A DNA stretch of 64,000 nucleotides. Origin: Nodosilinea sp. FACHB-141 (GTDB taxonomy: Bacteria > Cyanobacteriota > Cyanobacteriia > Phormidesmidales > Phormidesmidaceae). Below, in pieces: positions 43,496-52,316 of the stretch. Both the position numbers and the translations under genes were made by a program. The stretch spans positions 1-64,000 of the forward strand of contig NZ_JACJPP010000012.1 in assembly GCF_014696135.1 (NCBI RefSeq), written 5' to 3'. The notes below the pieces were generated by a model that had not been told where the DNA came from, did not search any database, and saw only the letters and a list, made by a program, of their open reading frames with translations. The first letter of the stretch is position 1. Every line of letters starts with the position of its first letter.

Positions 43496-43600
43496 GTCAC
43501 TTTTGAGGATTAACACCTAAATTTAGGTGTCTTATCGGTCAATTATGCTGGATAAGCCCTCTCACTGGGTGCTTCTCCAATAGCTTTTGGGTTTGCAATC
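43435..43600 (-). repeat. Direct repeat, right copy
   Basis: Partner of the repeat at 41703-41867, in the same orientation, so the two copies flank the methyltransferase and hypothetical cassette genes. It contains an inner perfect palindrome (ACACCTAAATTTAGGTGT) and two copies of GGGCTTATCCAGCA on the minus strand. No transposase is present. Confidence 0.7.
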
Positions 43601-43890
43601 TCCAAGAGCATCTGTGACCCCGATTGCTCTTCCACTGTTGACGGGTAGCGATCGCACCAGTACACTCATTCACTAAGCCGTTCGACCAGAGCGGTGACCA
43701 CACAGAACTCGAAAATCTTGGCGCTGCCTGAAGGTGCGGGAACACCGACAGACAGCTAACCCCGCAAATCTAGCAGGCAGATTGCGAGGCTAGGCTCATC
43801 GTACCCTAGCCCCCTCAGTTTGCACTTCAACTGCGGGTGGCTGGGGTTTTCGCGTTCTGTCTTCCTCAACCACAACTGGAGACAGAACCG

Positions 43891-44139
43891 ATGTTTGAAT
43901 ACCTCGAACCCGACGCATCTGGTGCGTCAAACTTTCCGCCTGCCCAGCATTCTCAGCCCCAGCCTCGCTCTGAGCGATTGCGCCACCTGCTCTACGGCAG
44001 CCGCGCCGCCATAGACCGCACGATCAAAATCCTCCACGCTTACGGCTACGCCGACCCCAACGACTGGAGTGACCCCATCCCCACCGACCAACCCAACCAG
44101 TGGATGGCGATACTGACCAAGATCTTGCTGATTGAGTAG
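43891..44139 (+). CDS. Small conserved cyanobacterial protein
   Basis: The 82-residue product begins MFEYLEPDASGASNFPP and has a conserved core LLYGSRAAIDRTIKILHAYG followed by YADPNDWSDPIPT and a final LTKILLIE. I recall this core in small cyanobacterial proteins without assigned function. GGAG lies about nine bases before the ATG. Another long frame occupies the opposite strand across the whole gene. It lies next to the tandem repeat, in what seems to be the edge of the accessory island. Confidence 0.55.
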   Translation: MFEYLEPDASGASNFPPAQHSQPQPRSERLRHLLYGSRAAIDRTIKILHAYGYADPNDWSDPIPTDQPNQWMAILTKILLIE

Positions 44140-44514
44140 TTTCTCACCAAGAAGCCGTGTGCCTGCTGTTCTTACCCAAACTGGGCTACAAGCAGCGGGC
44201 ACCTGGTTTCTAGTCGCAAACTGGCACAGCTGTTTAGCGTTCGCGCAGCGCTGCAAGGCGATCTGCGCCCTTAGATCGCCAATGCGGCATAGCAGATCGC
44301 CAATGTGGCATAGCTGTTTAGTGATCTGCATCCTCAGATCGCCAAACTGGCACAGCTGTTTAGTAATGTGGCACAGCAGATCGCCAATGTGGCACAGCTG
44401 TTTAGCGATCTGGCACAGTAGTTTAACGTTTGCACAGCGCTGCGAAGCAATCTGCACCCTCAGATCGTCAATGCGATGCAGCTGAGCGCCACTGAGGCAC
44501 GGCAGGTCAACCAT
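43927..44514 (-). CDS. Possible heptad-repeat (coiled-coil) protein
   Basis: On the minus strand an ATG at 44514, seven bases after GGAGG, opens a 195-residue frame. Residues from about 20 to 105 are consecutive seven-residue units such as LLCQIAK, QLCHIGD, LLCHITK and QLCQFGD, with Leu/Ile at a/d-type positions. The encoded part could form a coiled coil with regular Cys. The last 90 residues lie antisense to the gene at 43891-44139 and look unspecific, so the true end is doubtful. It may be real, or an open frame created by a 21-bp repeat. Confidence 0.35.
   Translation of the reverse strand: MVDLPCLSGAQLHRIDDLRVQIASQRCANVKLLCQIAKQLCHIGDLLCHITKQLCQFGDLRMQITKQLCHIGDLLCRIGDLRAQIALQRCANAKQLCQFATRNQVPAACSPVWVRTAGTRLLGEKLLNQQDLGQYRHPLVGLVGGDGVTPVVGVGVAVSVEDFDRAVYGGAAAVEQVAQSLRARLGLRMLGRRKV
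44219..44491. repeat. 21-bp tandem repeat, 13 units
   Basis: Thirteen imperfect 21-base units fill this interval, in variants such as AACTGGCACAGCTGTTTAGC, ATGTGGCACAGCAGATCGCC and ATCTGCATCCTCAGATCGCC (first 20 bases of each). The period is a multiple of three, and both strands stay open through the repeat. The region 44140-44649 has no other feature except the hairpin below. Confidence 0.9.
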
Positions 44515-44580
44515 TGCCCCCTCCACTTAGCCATTAAGCAGACTCCGAACTGGAAAAAGGTAAACCACAACGACTCAAAG

Positions 44581-44609
44581 CCCCTCTCCCAAGGTTGGGA
44601 GAGGGGTTT
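44581..44609. terminator. Hairpin downstream of sdhC
   Basis: CCCCTCTCCCAA pairs with TTGGGAGAGGGG (44595-44606), with T residues after it. This CCTCTCCC/GGGAGAGG motif also occurs as a dispersed repeat in many cyanobacterial genomes. It lies 41 bases past the sdhC stop on the minus strand. Confidence 0.5.
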
Positions 44610-44649
44610 GGGGAGAGGGCAAACTCGCTGATTTGAGGTGCAATCGCCC

Positions 44650-45384
44650 CTAGCTCACCAGACCCAAATAAATCGCCCAGGGCAGCAGCAAAAAGCCTGC
44701 CGCAACGCCAACGCCAACCACCGCACTCGTTCCGTAGGCCAAGGGCCGAATCCCTTTATCTAATAGCCCCATCGATTGCAGCGCGCTCCAAAACCCGTGG
44801 CGCAGATGAGAGGCCAGCAGCACCAAAATGACCGTATAGCCCACCACGTAGGGCAGCTCCTGAAACTTTTCAATCACCAACCGGGCCAGATCGCGCACGG
44901 TGTCGCCGCCCAACTCAGTGGGGTAGTAGGTGCCAAACCTAAACGTCCGCAGGTGAATGACTAAAAACACCGCCAGCGCCAGGCCGGTGATGATCATCGT
45001 GCGCGAGCTGAGAGTTTGGTAGCTAGAGCCACCCGCTGACTCGTAGGTGCTGTAGCCCTCGGGCCGCGCCTGCCGCTTGCGCCAGAAGATCTCAATGCCA
45101 ACCCAGGCGTGGAGCAGCACGATCGCCGCTAGCGCCAGCTCAAAGGTGTAGTAGACAACATGAAAGTTGCTCACCAGCAGAGCGTAGGCATTGTAGGCAT
45201 CGCGGCCGACAAACAGCAGCAGATTGCCAGCCATGTGCACCAGCACAAAGGTGACCAGCGCCAGCCCAGTGAAGCCAGTGATTAACTTTTTGCCAATGGA
45301 CGAACGATAGAACGTCAGCAAAGGCGACGCTCCAGTTGTAGAAGATTCAGGCTTTTGTTGAGGAGCTTTGAGGGTGTTGGTCAT
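44650..45384 (-). CDS. sdhC: Succinate dehydrogenase cytochrome b subunit
   Basis: The 244-residue protein is a B-type (cytochrome b558) SdhC with five hydrophobic helices. Helix I/II has ITGFTGLALVTFVLVHMAGN with a heme-ligand His, helix II-III AAIVLLHAWVGIEI another, helix IV AVFLVIHLRTFRFG a third, and helix V ASHLRHGFWSALQSMG the fourth. It anchors SdhA/SdhB and passes electrons to quinone. Its start overlaps the stop of the SirB1-like gene by four bases (ATGA), so the two are coupled. Normally sdhA follows directly; here it lies about 8.2 kb downstream across unrelated genes. Confidence 0.93.
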   Translation of the reverse strand: MTNTLKAPQQKPESSTTGASPLLTFYRSSIGKKLITGFTGLALVTFVLVHMAGNLLLFVGRDAYNAYALLVSNFHVVYYTFELALAAIVLLHAWVGIEIFWRKRQARPEGYSTYESAGGSSYQTLSSRTMIITGLALAVFLVIHLRTFRFGTYYPTELGGDTVRDLARLVIEKFQELPYVVGYTVILVLLASHLRHGFWSALQSMGLLDKGIRPLAYGTSAVVGVGVAAGFLLLPWAIYLGLVS

Positions 45385-46217
45385 GGTTCGTCTTGCACGC
45401 GCTCGATTTGCTCAATCACTCGGCGAATTTCAAAGGCATCGCCGGCATTGGGATGCTGGTGAAGGTAGCGCTCTAGGTCAAGCCGAGCCTGATCGAGCAA
45501 TCCCTGCTGATAGTGAATCAGGCCGCGATCGCGCCATTCGCCCACCGCCTCTGGGGCGATCAGCAAGATGCGGTTGATGGCATCTAGCGCCTTGGGTACA
45601 TCTCTATTTTGCAGGTAAATTAGCTTCAGGTTAGTCAGAATGCGCACCAGAAAGGTGGCCGGAGTAATCGGACTTAGGTGCTGGGGCTCTAGCTGGGTGG
45701 GGTCACCAAACATCTGCTTGAGCCGCTCGCGGCAGTCTTGCTCAAACATAATTTCGCCCCGATTGAATGGATCGACAAAAACATCCATTTCGTTCACGGT
45801 AGGGCGAATCAAGAAATGCCCCGGCATGCTCACCCCCGCCATCGGGAAGCCAATGCGATCGGCTAGTTCTAAATACACCAGCGACAGCGTGATTGGAATA
45901 CCCACCCGCCGCTCAAGGACGTCGTTGAGAAAGCTGTTGCGCGGGTCGTAGTAGTCAACGCTGTTGCCGCTAAAGTTGAGTTCGCTAAACAGATAGTCGT
46001 TGATCGCGCCAATGATCTTGAGCGGGTAACGATCCTGCGGTAATCGCTGCCGCAGGGTCTCGGCCATGCGATCGAGCATTGCCAGATAGTCATCCACCAC
46101 CAGATGAGGGTAGTCTTCTTGGGCAATATACAGCGCCGCTCGGGCCAAGCTCACCTGAGCTGTTGGCCGTTGCAGTTCTTGGTAGAGGCGCTCTCGGGAC
46201 AATGCAGAATGGGTCAT
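45381..46217 (-). CDS. SirB1-family transglutaminase-like/TPR protein
   Basis: The 278-residue product has an N-terminal SirB1/transglutaminase-like domain: NDYLFSELNFSGNSVDYYDP, then RVGIPITLSLVYLELADRIG and VSMPGHFLIRP with the conserved His. A C-terminal tetratricopeptide part follows (LIYLQNRDVPKALDAINRIL). The catalytic Cys of true transglutaminases appears absent, as in most SirB1 proteins. Role unknown. Its ATG abuts the cruP stop with no gap and its stop overlaps sdhC, so cruP, this gene and sdhC form one tight operon. Confidence 0.85.
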   Translation of the reverse strand: MTHSALSRERLYQELQRPTAQVSLARAALYIAQEDYPHLVVDDYLAMLDRMAETLRQRLPQDRYPLKIIGAINDYLFSELNFSGNSVDYYDPRNSFLNDVLERRVGIPITLSLVYLELADRIGFPMAGVSMPGHFLIRPTVNEMDVFVDPFNRGEIMFEQDCRERLKQMFGDPTQLEPQHLSPITPATFLVRILTNLKLIYLQNRDVPKALDAINRILLIAPEAVGEWRDRGLIHYQQGLLDQARLDLERYLHQHPNAGDAFEIRRVIEQIERVQDEP

Positions 46218-47765
46218 TTAAACGTCGTAATCCTTTCCGCTGCCATAAAACAGTCGATCGCGCCACCGATGGCTATAGTATCGCGGCACCGGTGGCAATG
46301 ACTCAATTACTGGACTCAGGGCACGGACCAGGGGTTCCAAAGCGCTATACCCTGCCAGGCTGCTATAGTGCCCCAGCCAGCTGACCAAAGCCCCTAACCC
46401 TACCTGGGGAATAATCTTAGCCACCAGCGCTGGATATTTGATGGATGTCACCGCCAGGGTTTTGGCCAGGGCCGGAAACTGCACCACATCCTGCAAAAAG
46501 GGTTTGAGGGTGGGCTCGCCCAGCTCAGCCATGGCGGCAAAGATCGCCGTCAACATGGTGTTGATGTGCTGTTCAGAGAGGGTTTGATCAACCCCCACGC
46601 TCATCGATTTTTGAAATAGCCAGGTGACCGATAGGTTGGGTTGGTAGGGCTGGAGCGCACCTAGGGCCGTGGAGCTGAGGCGATCGCACCCCAAAGCCTC
46701 ATCAATGCCCGTCACCAACCGCTCCAAATGGCGAATCATCGCTCCAAAGCCGCCAAAACTCAGGGGCGACTGGCTGCCACTGCTGTCGCCCACCGCCAGG
46801 GTGCGCCCCCACGGATATCGCAGCGGGCTCTCTTTATAACAGGGAAAGAAGCCAAACAACGCCCGCTGTACCCGCAGATCCTCCAGACTCACCCCCTGAT
46901 ATTCCGGCAGCAGCGTCCAGTACTCTTCAAAAAAGTCCATTAGGCTCAGGCGGCGAGGGTCGGCGTCCATGTAGGTAAACATGTAGGTGGTGCGCCCGTC
47001 CCGCGCCGGAAACGCCTCCCAAAAGTATTGGCACTGGTGCCGGAGGGGCGTAAACGACGCGAGCAAATCGCCTGTGTCGTTCTGGGAGTAGCCCTGGGCG
47101 CAGGTGCCCACCACCAAACACACCGCATCGGGCTTGGCGGTGCCCCGCGCCTGCTGCACCAGGGGTGAAAAGTGGCCCATCGCGTCAATCAGCAGGCGAG
47201 TGGTAAATGGCTGGCCAGCTTTTACCTCTACGCCATTGGGGTGCACCTGGGCAGAGTCAAAGGCGGTGTGCTCAAACAGCTGGCCCCCAGCGGCTAAAAA
47301 CTTGGCCTTAAGCCGTTCTAGCAAGCCCTTGGGGTCAACCCCGACGTTGAGCACGTCCTCAACCCACAGCGGCTCGCCATCGCCAAACTGAATGCGGGCC
47401 GGGTTGTATTCTGAGGCGATAACTTCCTCTAATTCTGCTGTTGTCAGCAAGCCTAGATCTATTAGGGCGGTCAGCTCGCGTCGCGAAATATTCCACTCTT
47501 GCTCGCGGCCCTGCAACTGGCCGCGCTCTAGCAGCGCCACTCGCCACCCTCGCTGGGCGAGCCCTGTTCCCACCAGCACCCCTAGAGTGCCGCCGCAAAT
47601 CACGACATCCCATTCAACCGATTCCAGCGGCGTTTCAGCCTGGTGAATAACCTGTGGCTTGGATAGGTTGCCGGTGCGGTAGCGCAGCCACAGGTCGTCA
47701 GCCCGCTGAAGCCCTGCTAAAGGATGGCCTGCTAGGCCAGAAAGCATTTGTTCAGTCAGGCTCAT
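46218..47765 (-). CDS. cruP: CruP-type lycopene-cyclase-family flavoprotein
   Basis: The 515-residue protein has a Rossmann FAD fold starting WDVVICGGTLGVLVGTGLAQ (about residue 50) with ALLERGQLQGREQEWNISR after it. The internal RTLAVGDSSGSQSPLSFGGFG near 350 is the second FAD signature of the CruA/CruP group. Its length fits CruP (about 530) better than CruA. CruA is a lycopene cyclase in cyanobacteria; CruP is a paralogue in oxygenic phototrophs whose role is linked to carotenoid epoxide or oxidative-stress handling. The start is ATG at 47765; an in-frame TTG 12 bases upstream is less likely. Confidence 0.8.
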   Translation of the reverse strand: MSLTEQMLSGLAGHPLAGLQRADDLWLRYRTGNLSKPQVIHQAETPLESVEWDVVICGGTLGVLVGTGLAQRGWRVALLERGQLQGREQEWNISRRELTALIDLGLLTTAELEEVIASEYNPARIQFGDGEPLWVEDVLNVGVDPKGLLERLKAKFLAAGGQLFEHTAFDSAQVHPNGVEVKAGQPFTTRLLIDAMGHFSPLVQQARGTAKPDAVCLVVGTCAQGYSQNDTGDLLASFTPLRHQCQYFWEAFPARDGRTTYMFTYMDADPRRLSLMDFFEEYWTLLPEYQGVSLEDLRVQRALFGFFPCYKESPLRYPWGRTLAVGDSSGSQSPLSFGGFGAMIRHLERLVTGIDEALGCDRLSSTALGALQPYQPNLSVTWLFQKSMSVGVDQTLSEQHINTMLTAIFAAMAELGEPTLKPFLQDVVQFPALAKTLAVTSIKYPALVAKIIPQVGLGALVSWLGHYSSLAGYSALEPLVRALSPVIESLPPVPRYYSHRWRDRLFYGSGKDYDV

Positions 47766-47986
47766 AAAATGCCGCAAAAGGCCACAGAATACTGCTTCCA
47801 GTCTAAATCTAAATCGTTTGAACCACAGGAACCGGGGGCGTCGGCACTATCAAGACTGTCCAGGCAGCGCTTTCGGGTTTAGGGTAGCCCTCAAAACCTG
47901 ACAAAAAAGCAGCTCCAAAGTTGAAGCTGCTACAAGCAAATCAGCGAAAGTGAAAAATTAAAAGCAATTTTGCCGAGGCAACCGCT

Positions 47987-48388
47987 CTACCGCTTAAAGA
48001 AGCCTTTGACGGAGTCCACGACGCCTTCAGCGGAGTCTTTGGCGGCGTTACCGGCATCTTCAACAGCGTTCTGGCCGCGATCAAGACCCTGCTTAGCCCG
48101 GTTAATCTCGCGCTCGCTGAGGCCGCGATCGGTGCCCTTGTCTACATCAGCGGGCACACCACCTAGGCCTTCTTGGAGCCGGAGCTTGACCTGGTTGACG
48201 GTGTCGCCGTCCTTGGTAATGCGGTCAAGTTCACGCTCAGCCCGCTGTTGCACAATGTCTCCGGCTTCGTTGCCCAGAGCTGCTGCTGGGGTGCTAAAGC
48301 CAAACAACAGGCCAGAGCCAATTACCAAAGTAGCGAGACCAACGCACAAAAGGCGCTGAAGCTTGGACGCGATCGCATTAACAGTCAT
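47987..48388 (-). CDS. Secreted low-temperature-induced-type protein
   Basis: The 133-residue product has a signal peptide (MTVNAIASKLQRLLCVGLAT ... LLFGFSTPAAA) and a hydrophilic mature part with repeated amphipathic helices (RAERELDRITKDGDTVNQVK; NAVEDAGNAAKDSAEGVVDS). Proteins of this type are often annotated as low-temperature-induced in Leptolyngbya-type genomes. No catalytic motif. It is probably exported to the periplasm or lumen. The 277-base upstream and 221-base downstream spacers hold no other gene. Confidence 0.7.
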   Translation of the reverse strand: MTVNAIASKLQRLLCVGLATLVIGSGLLFGFSTPAAALGNEAGDIVQQRAERELDRITKDGDTVNQVKLRLQEGLGGVPADVDKGTDRGLSEREINRAKQGLDRGQNAVEDAGNAAKDSAEGVVDSVKGFFKR

Positions 48389-48665
48389 GAAAAGTCTCCC
48401 GAGAAAAGTCACACTCACCAGTAATTAGTAAAGTGTTGGTGCTTGTCTTGTTATAGAGCTAGCAGAGACAGTGAGACCTCGCTCAGCGGGTAGATCTGGT
48501 TTAGCAATTTAGTTACATATTGCAACCACCCGGTCTCTTACTTTTGGCTGACGGTCTGTCAACCAACTATTCGTGCCCTAAATCTTCGTGTCGCCCGTGG
48601 GCAGCTCTAGCGCACCACGGGCCGCCTAGCCTAAAATCGTTGCAATCTAAAGTCTTACCCTCACT

Positions 48666-50789
48666 ATGGCCAATGCCTCTAACCCGATCACCCAGCGAAA
48701 TGGCGTTTTTTCGGAGGGGGCTTTTACTCGCCCGGTCAGCGGCGCAGCGCTAACCTGCTCGATTCTTGTTGTCGGTGGCTCGACGGCGGCCTACACTACG
48801 ACACTGACCGCCCTGCGGCTGAATTTAGATGTGTGCCTGGTGCAGCCCCACAAAGTCGTGGGGGGACAGTTTACTGCCCAGGCGCTGCCCGCCTCCGACG
48901 ACGGCGACCTGCTCCAGGCCAAGGCTACGCTCTACACCGTCGATGGCGAAGAATTTGCGATTTCTAAAGCGCAGCGAGCCTTTCGCGATCGCCAGCGCGA
49001 GCTGCAACCGGTGGGTGGCCAAAAGGTGGCTAACCCCGGCGGCGGATGGGTCAGCCCGCTGGCGACCACCCCAGTGGTGGCCGCGACGGCAATGAATGAG
49101 GCGCTGCTACCCTATCTACGCGACGGTCGCCTCACCCTGATTCCGTTTGCGGAGCCGGTGCAGGTGGTGATGCAGACAGTGAACGGGCGATCGCGCGTGC
49201 AGGCCGTTGTCTGCCGCGATACCCAGGCGGGCTACACCTTCACCGTCAGTGCCAAAGTCACCGTCGAAGCCACTGACCTAGGCGACCTGCTAGAAGTCGG
49301 CAACATTCCCTCCCGCGTGGGGCAGGAGGCCCGCCACGAAACTGGCGAGGCCATTCTGCCCGAAGATGCCCGTCCCCAGTGCCAGCAGTCGATCACCTTC
49401 GACGTGGTAGTCGAGCACACGGCGCGGGGCAAGGGAGTGCCCATCGGCAAGCCCGACGGGTTTGAAACCGAAGGCTGGGTTGGCCTCAAAGAATTCACCA
49501 GCAACTTCTGGACCAAAGCTAAGCCCGACCAGTGGCAAAAGTGGGGTTTCTTTAGCGATTTTGGCATTTTTCGCTATCGAAGGCTGCTCAGGTCGCAAAC
49601 CAACGAGAAAAAGGTCGTTCCTGGCGATGTTGCCGTGCTCAACTGGGGCACCTCTAGCGAGCCCGATCGCGCTTTTTGCTGCGGCAACGACTACCGCCCA
49701 GGACGACTGGTGGGTGTTAGCCGCGAAGAGCGGCAGCTGCACATCCAGCGGGCGCGGCAGCGGGCACGAGCCTATGTTCACTATCTGCAAACCCACGGGG
49801 CCGCCGACCTCAAACCCCGGGGCGACCTCACTTGGACCAATGACGGCATCGCCCTCGAACCCTACATTCGCGAAGCCCGCCGCGGCATTGCCTTAGCCAC
49901 CGTTCGCCATGAGGATGTGGCCGAAACCTTTTTCCCCGATCAGGCGCGGGCGCGGTGCTTCGACGATTCGGTAGGCATTGGCCAATACCACTACATGGAT
50001 CTGCACGGCAATGACGCCAAGGGTCACGTCAGCCCTCGGGGTAAAGATGTGGTGGCCCTGCCCTTTAGCCTGCCCCTAGGCTCCCTAGTGCCCAGGGATA
50101 CCGATGGCCTGGTGCTATCGGCCAAGAGCCTAGGCACCACCCATATCACCAACGCCGCCTACCGCATGCACCCAATGGAGTGGGCGATCGGCGAAGCCAG
50201 CGGCTTCCTCGCGGTGTTTGCTGTGTGGACAGGATTGGATCCTAGAGTGTTGGCTACCGAAGAGCAGCACATTCGTAAGATTCAGGGCTTCATGGCCCGC
50301 AACGGCATTCCCATCTTTTGGTTCAACGATGTCAGCCACGATGACGCCGATTTTGAGGCCATCCAAGTGCTGGCGGCGGCGGGCATTATCCGCAGCGAAA
50401 ACCCGAAGAATCTCAACTTTAGACCCCACGCTCCGGTCAACCGGGCGGTGGTGGCCACGGCTCTGGTCAACGTGCTCAAGCTGCCCACTAAGCTGCCTGA
50501 CCCGTCCACCTCAGGGCCAACGTTTAAGGACGTGCTCCCCGGCAAGCACTGGGCCTACATGCCCATCGAAACCCTCTATGCCCACGGCATGATCGCTGGA
50601 GTCGGCCATGACCGCTTTGCCCCCGATGCCCCGATCACCCGCGAACAGCTCTCGTTTTTGGTCAAGCGAGCTATGCCCGAGGTCTACGACAAAGCCTTTG
50701 GTCGCACCCCCATCGATCGCCAAAACCTCCAGCGCCGTGAACTCTCTCGCGTGCTCTACGAGGTGCTTAAAGGCCGATTGGGGATTTAG
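48666..50789 (+). CDS. FAD-dependent oxidoreductase with C-terminal SLH domains
   Basis: The 707-residue protein joins an FAD-dependent oxidoreductase (about residues 30-540; Rossmann segment CSILVVGGSTAAYTTTLTAL, and the EATDLGDLLEVGN and SLGTTHITNAAYRMHPMEWA segments typical of the family) to a tail of two S-layer homology-like modules (about 555-705: FEAIQVLAAAGIIRS ... FRPHAPVNRAVVATALV; YMPIETLYAHGMIAG ... APITREQLSFLVKR). SLH modules usually bind cell-wall polysaccharide, which would place the enzyme outside the cytoplasm, yet no signal peptide is seen. The substrate is unknown. Confidence 0.8.
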   Translation: MANASNPITQRNGVFSEGAFTRPVSGAALTCSILVVGGSTAAYTTTLTALRLNLDVCLVQPHKVVGGQFTAQALPASDDGDLLQAKATLYTVDGEEFAISKAQRAFRDRQRELQPVGGQKVANPGGGWVSPLATTPVVAATAMNEALLPYLRDGRLTLIPFAEPVQVVMQTVNGRSRVQAVVCRDTQAGYTFTVSAKVTVEATDLGDLLEVGNIPSRVGQEARHETGEAILPEDARPQCQQSITFDVVVEHTARGKGVPIGKPDGFETEGWVGLKEFTSNFWTKAKPDQWQKWGFFSDFGIFRYRRLLRSQTNEKKVVPGDVAVLNWGTSSEPDRAFCCGNDYRPGRLVGVSREERQLHIQRARQRARAYVHYLQTHGAADLKPRGDLTWTNDGIALEPYIREARRGIALATVRHEDVAETFFPDQARARCFDDSVGIGQYHYMDLHGNDAKGHVSPRGKDVVALPFSLPLGSLVPRDTDGLVLSAKSLGTTHITNAAYRMHPMEWAIGEASGFLAVFAVWTGLDPRVLATEEQHIRKIQGFMARNGIPIFWFNDVSHDDADFEAIQVLAAAGIIRSENPKNLNFRPHAPVNRAVVATALVNVLKLPTKLPDPSTSGPTFKDVLPGKHWAYMPIETLYAHGMIAGVGHDRFAPDAPITREQLSFLVKRAMPEVYDKAFGRTPIDRQNLQRRELSRVLYEVLKGRLGI

Positions 50790-51119
50790 CGCTTCAAACA
50801 ATCCGAAGTGGAAAGGGTTTCAGGTACAAGGCGCAGGGTATAGGTGTCGCGGGAGGTCTTGAACCTCAGTTTCCAGTGCTTTGTACTGAATCTCGCTTTT
50901 TATAGTCCAGTCGGCTGGCTTACTCAGCACTAAGGTTCGACAGAGTTTCTGTTCTTGCAGAGGTGCGCCTCACAAAAGCGGCTATTTATCCTGCTTTCTC
51001 CCCAAAGACCAATCCAAAGGTGGTTTTTGTCAGAATTTAGGTAATAAACATTACAACGGCAGCGCCTAGAACCCTGTTCACTAGATCTGGTCAATTAGGC
51101 GTTTATGGTCAGTTAGCCA

Positions 51120-52274
51120 ATGAAATTGTTTAAGCGAATTAAGCGCCAGTCGCCCCTGAAAGCGTCCAAACGGCTGTTGCAGCTTGTCAGTGGAGTTGGG
51201 GTTTGTCTGCTGGTGGCAACAGCCTGGTCGTCGTGGTTTGATCCCGCTGCCGCCCAGTTTGAAATCTACGACGTTCAGTCAGTGCCCGGCAACGTGATTT
51301 GGGGAGAGTTGTTTAAGCCTGATAGCGAGCCGATTCTGACCGTCAAATCGGGCGATCGCATTCGCATGGAGACGGTCTCCCACGAAGGCATTCTGGCCGA
51401 TCAGGGCGACACCGTTGAGTTTTTGACCGGCGGCGGCATCAAGGCCAATGACATTCTGCCCGATCAGCTCACCATCAAGGGTACCGTGCCTAAATCTGGG
51501 CCAGGCCCTCACGTCATCACCGGGCCAATCTACGTTGAAGATGCCGAACCCGGGGACGTGCTCGAAATCAGAACCCTCGACATCGCCTACCGCGCCCCCT
51601 ACGGCGTCATCTCCAACCGCCACGGTAAGGGGTCGCTACCAGGCGAATATCCCGAAAACGATGCCCCCATTTACACCAAGATCATTCCCATCGACGCCGA
51701 GCGAGAAATTGGTATCTTTAAGCCTTCTAACGGGCTACCGGATCTCGAAATTCCCCTCAAGCCATTTATGGGTCTGATGGGCGTAGTCCCCGCAGCGGTG
51801 GAGGACGCGGCCAACTCTGTACCCCCTGGCCTCTATGGCGGCAACGTCGACATCAAGCATTTGGGACGAGGCAGCAGTCTGTACCTACCGGTGCAAGTGC
51901 CCGGCGCGCTGTTTTACTCGGGCGACCCGCACTGTGCCCAGGGCAATGGCGAAGTGGCCTTAACGGCGATCGAGTGTTCTCTCTTACCGACCTTTGAGCT
52001 AGTGCTCCACAAAGATATGGAGCTACCTGCCCCTATGGGTGAAACCGCCGACGCCTGGATTGCCGTTGGCCTCGACACCGACTTAAACGAAGCGATGAAA
52101 AAGTCGGTGCGCGAATACCTGCGCATCATGGAGGAAAAGTACGGTCTGACCAAGGCCGATGCCCTGCTCTACGGCAGTGCCGACATCGACTTTGAGGTGT
52201 CTCAGGTCGTGGATATCGTCAAAGGCATCCACGGAGTGATTCCTAAGGAACGCTTCACCGCGCTAGAGAAGTAA
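51120..52274 (+). CDS. Acetamidase/formamidase-family protein, exported
   Basis: The 384-residue product has a signal-type N-terminus (LLQLVSGVGVCLLVATAW, then AAAQFE as cleavage area) and an acetamidase/formamidase fold: PGNVIWGELFKPDSEP, TGPIYVEDAEPGDVLEI, GGNVDIKHLGRGSSLYLPV and FYSGDPHCAQGNGEVALTAI. The His and Asp ligands of the family (GDPHCAQGxGE) are kept. Members hydrolyse short-chain amides, releasing ammonia. Periplasmic placement is inferred from the N-terminus. It is monocistronic and ends at a strong terminator shared with the convergent ctaE gene. Confidence 0.85.
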   Translation: MKLFKRIKRQSPLKASKRLLQLVSGVGVCLLVATAWSSWFDPAAAQFEIYDVQSVPGNVIWGELFKPDSEPILTVKSGDRIRMETVSHEGILADQGDTVEFLTGGGIKANDILPDQLTIKGTVPKSGPGPHVITGPIYVEDAEPGDVLEIRTLDIAYRAPYGVISNRHGKGSLPGEYPENDAPIYTKIIPIDAEREIGIFKPSNGLPDLEIPLKPFMGLMGVVPAAVEDAANSVPPGLYGGNVDIKHLGRGSSLYLPVQVPGALFYSGDPHCAQGNGEVALTAIECSLLPTFELVLHKDMELPAPMGETADAWIAVGLDTDLNEAMKKSVREYLRIMEEKYGLTKADALLYGSADIDFEVSQVVDIVKGIHGVIPKERFTALEK

Positions 52275-52316
52275 CGCTTGCTAAATCCAACCCAAACGCT
52301 AGGGCTGTAGCGCAAA

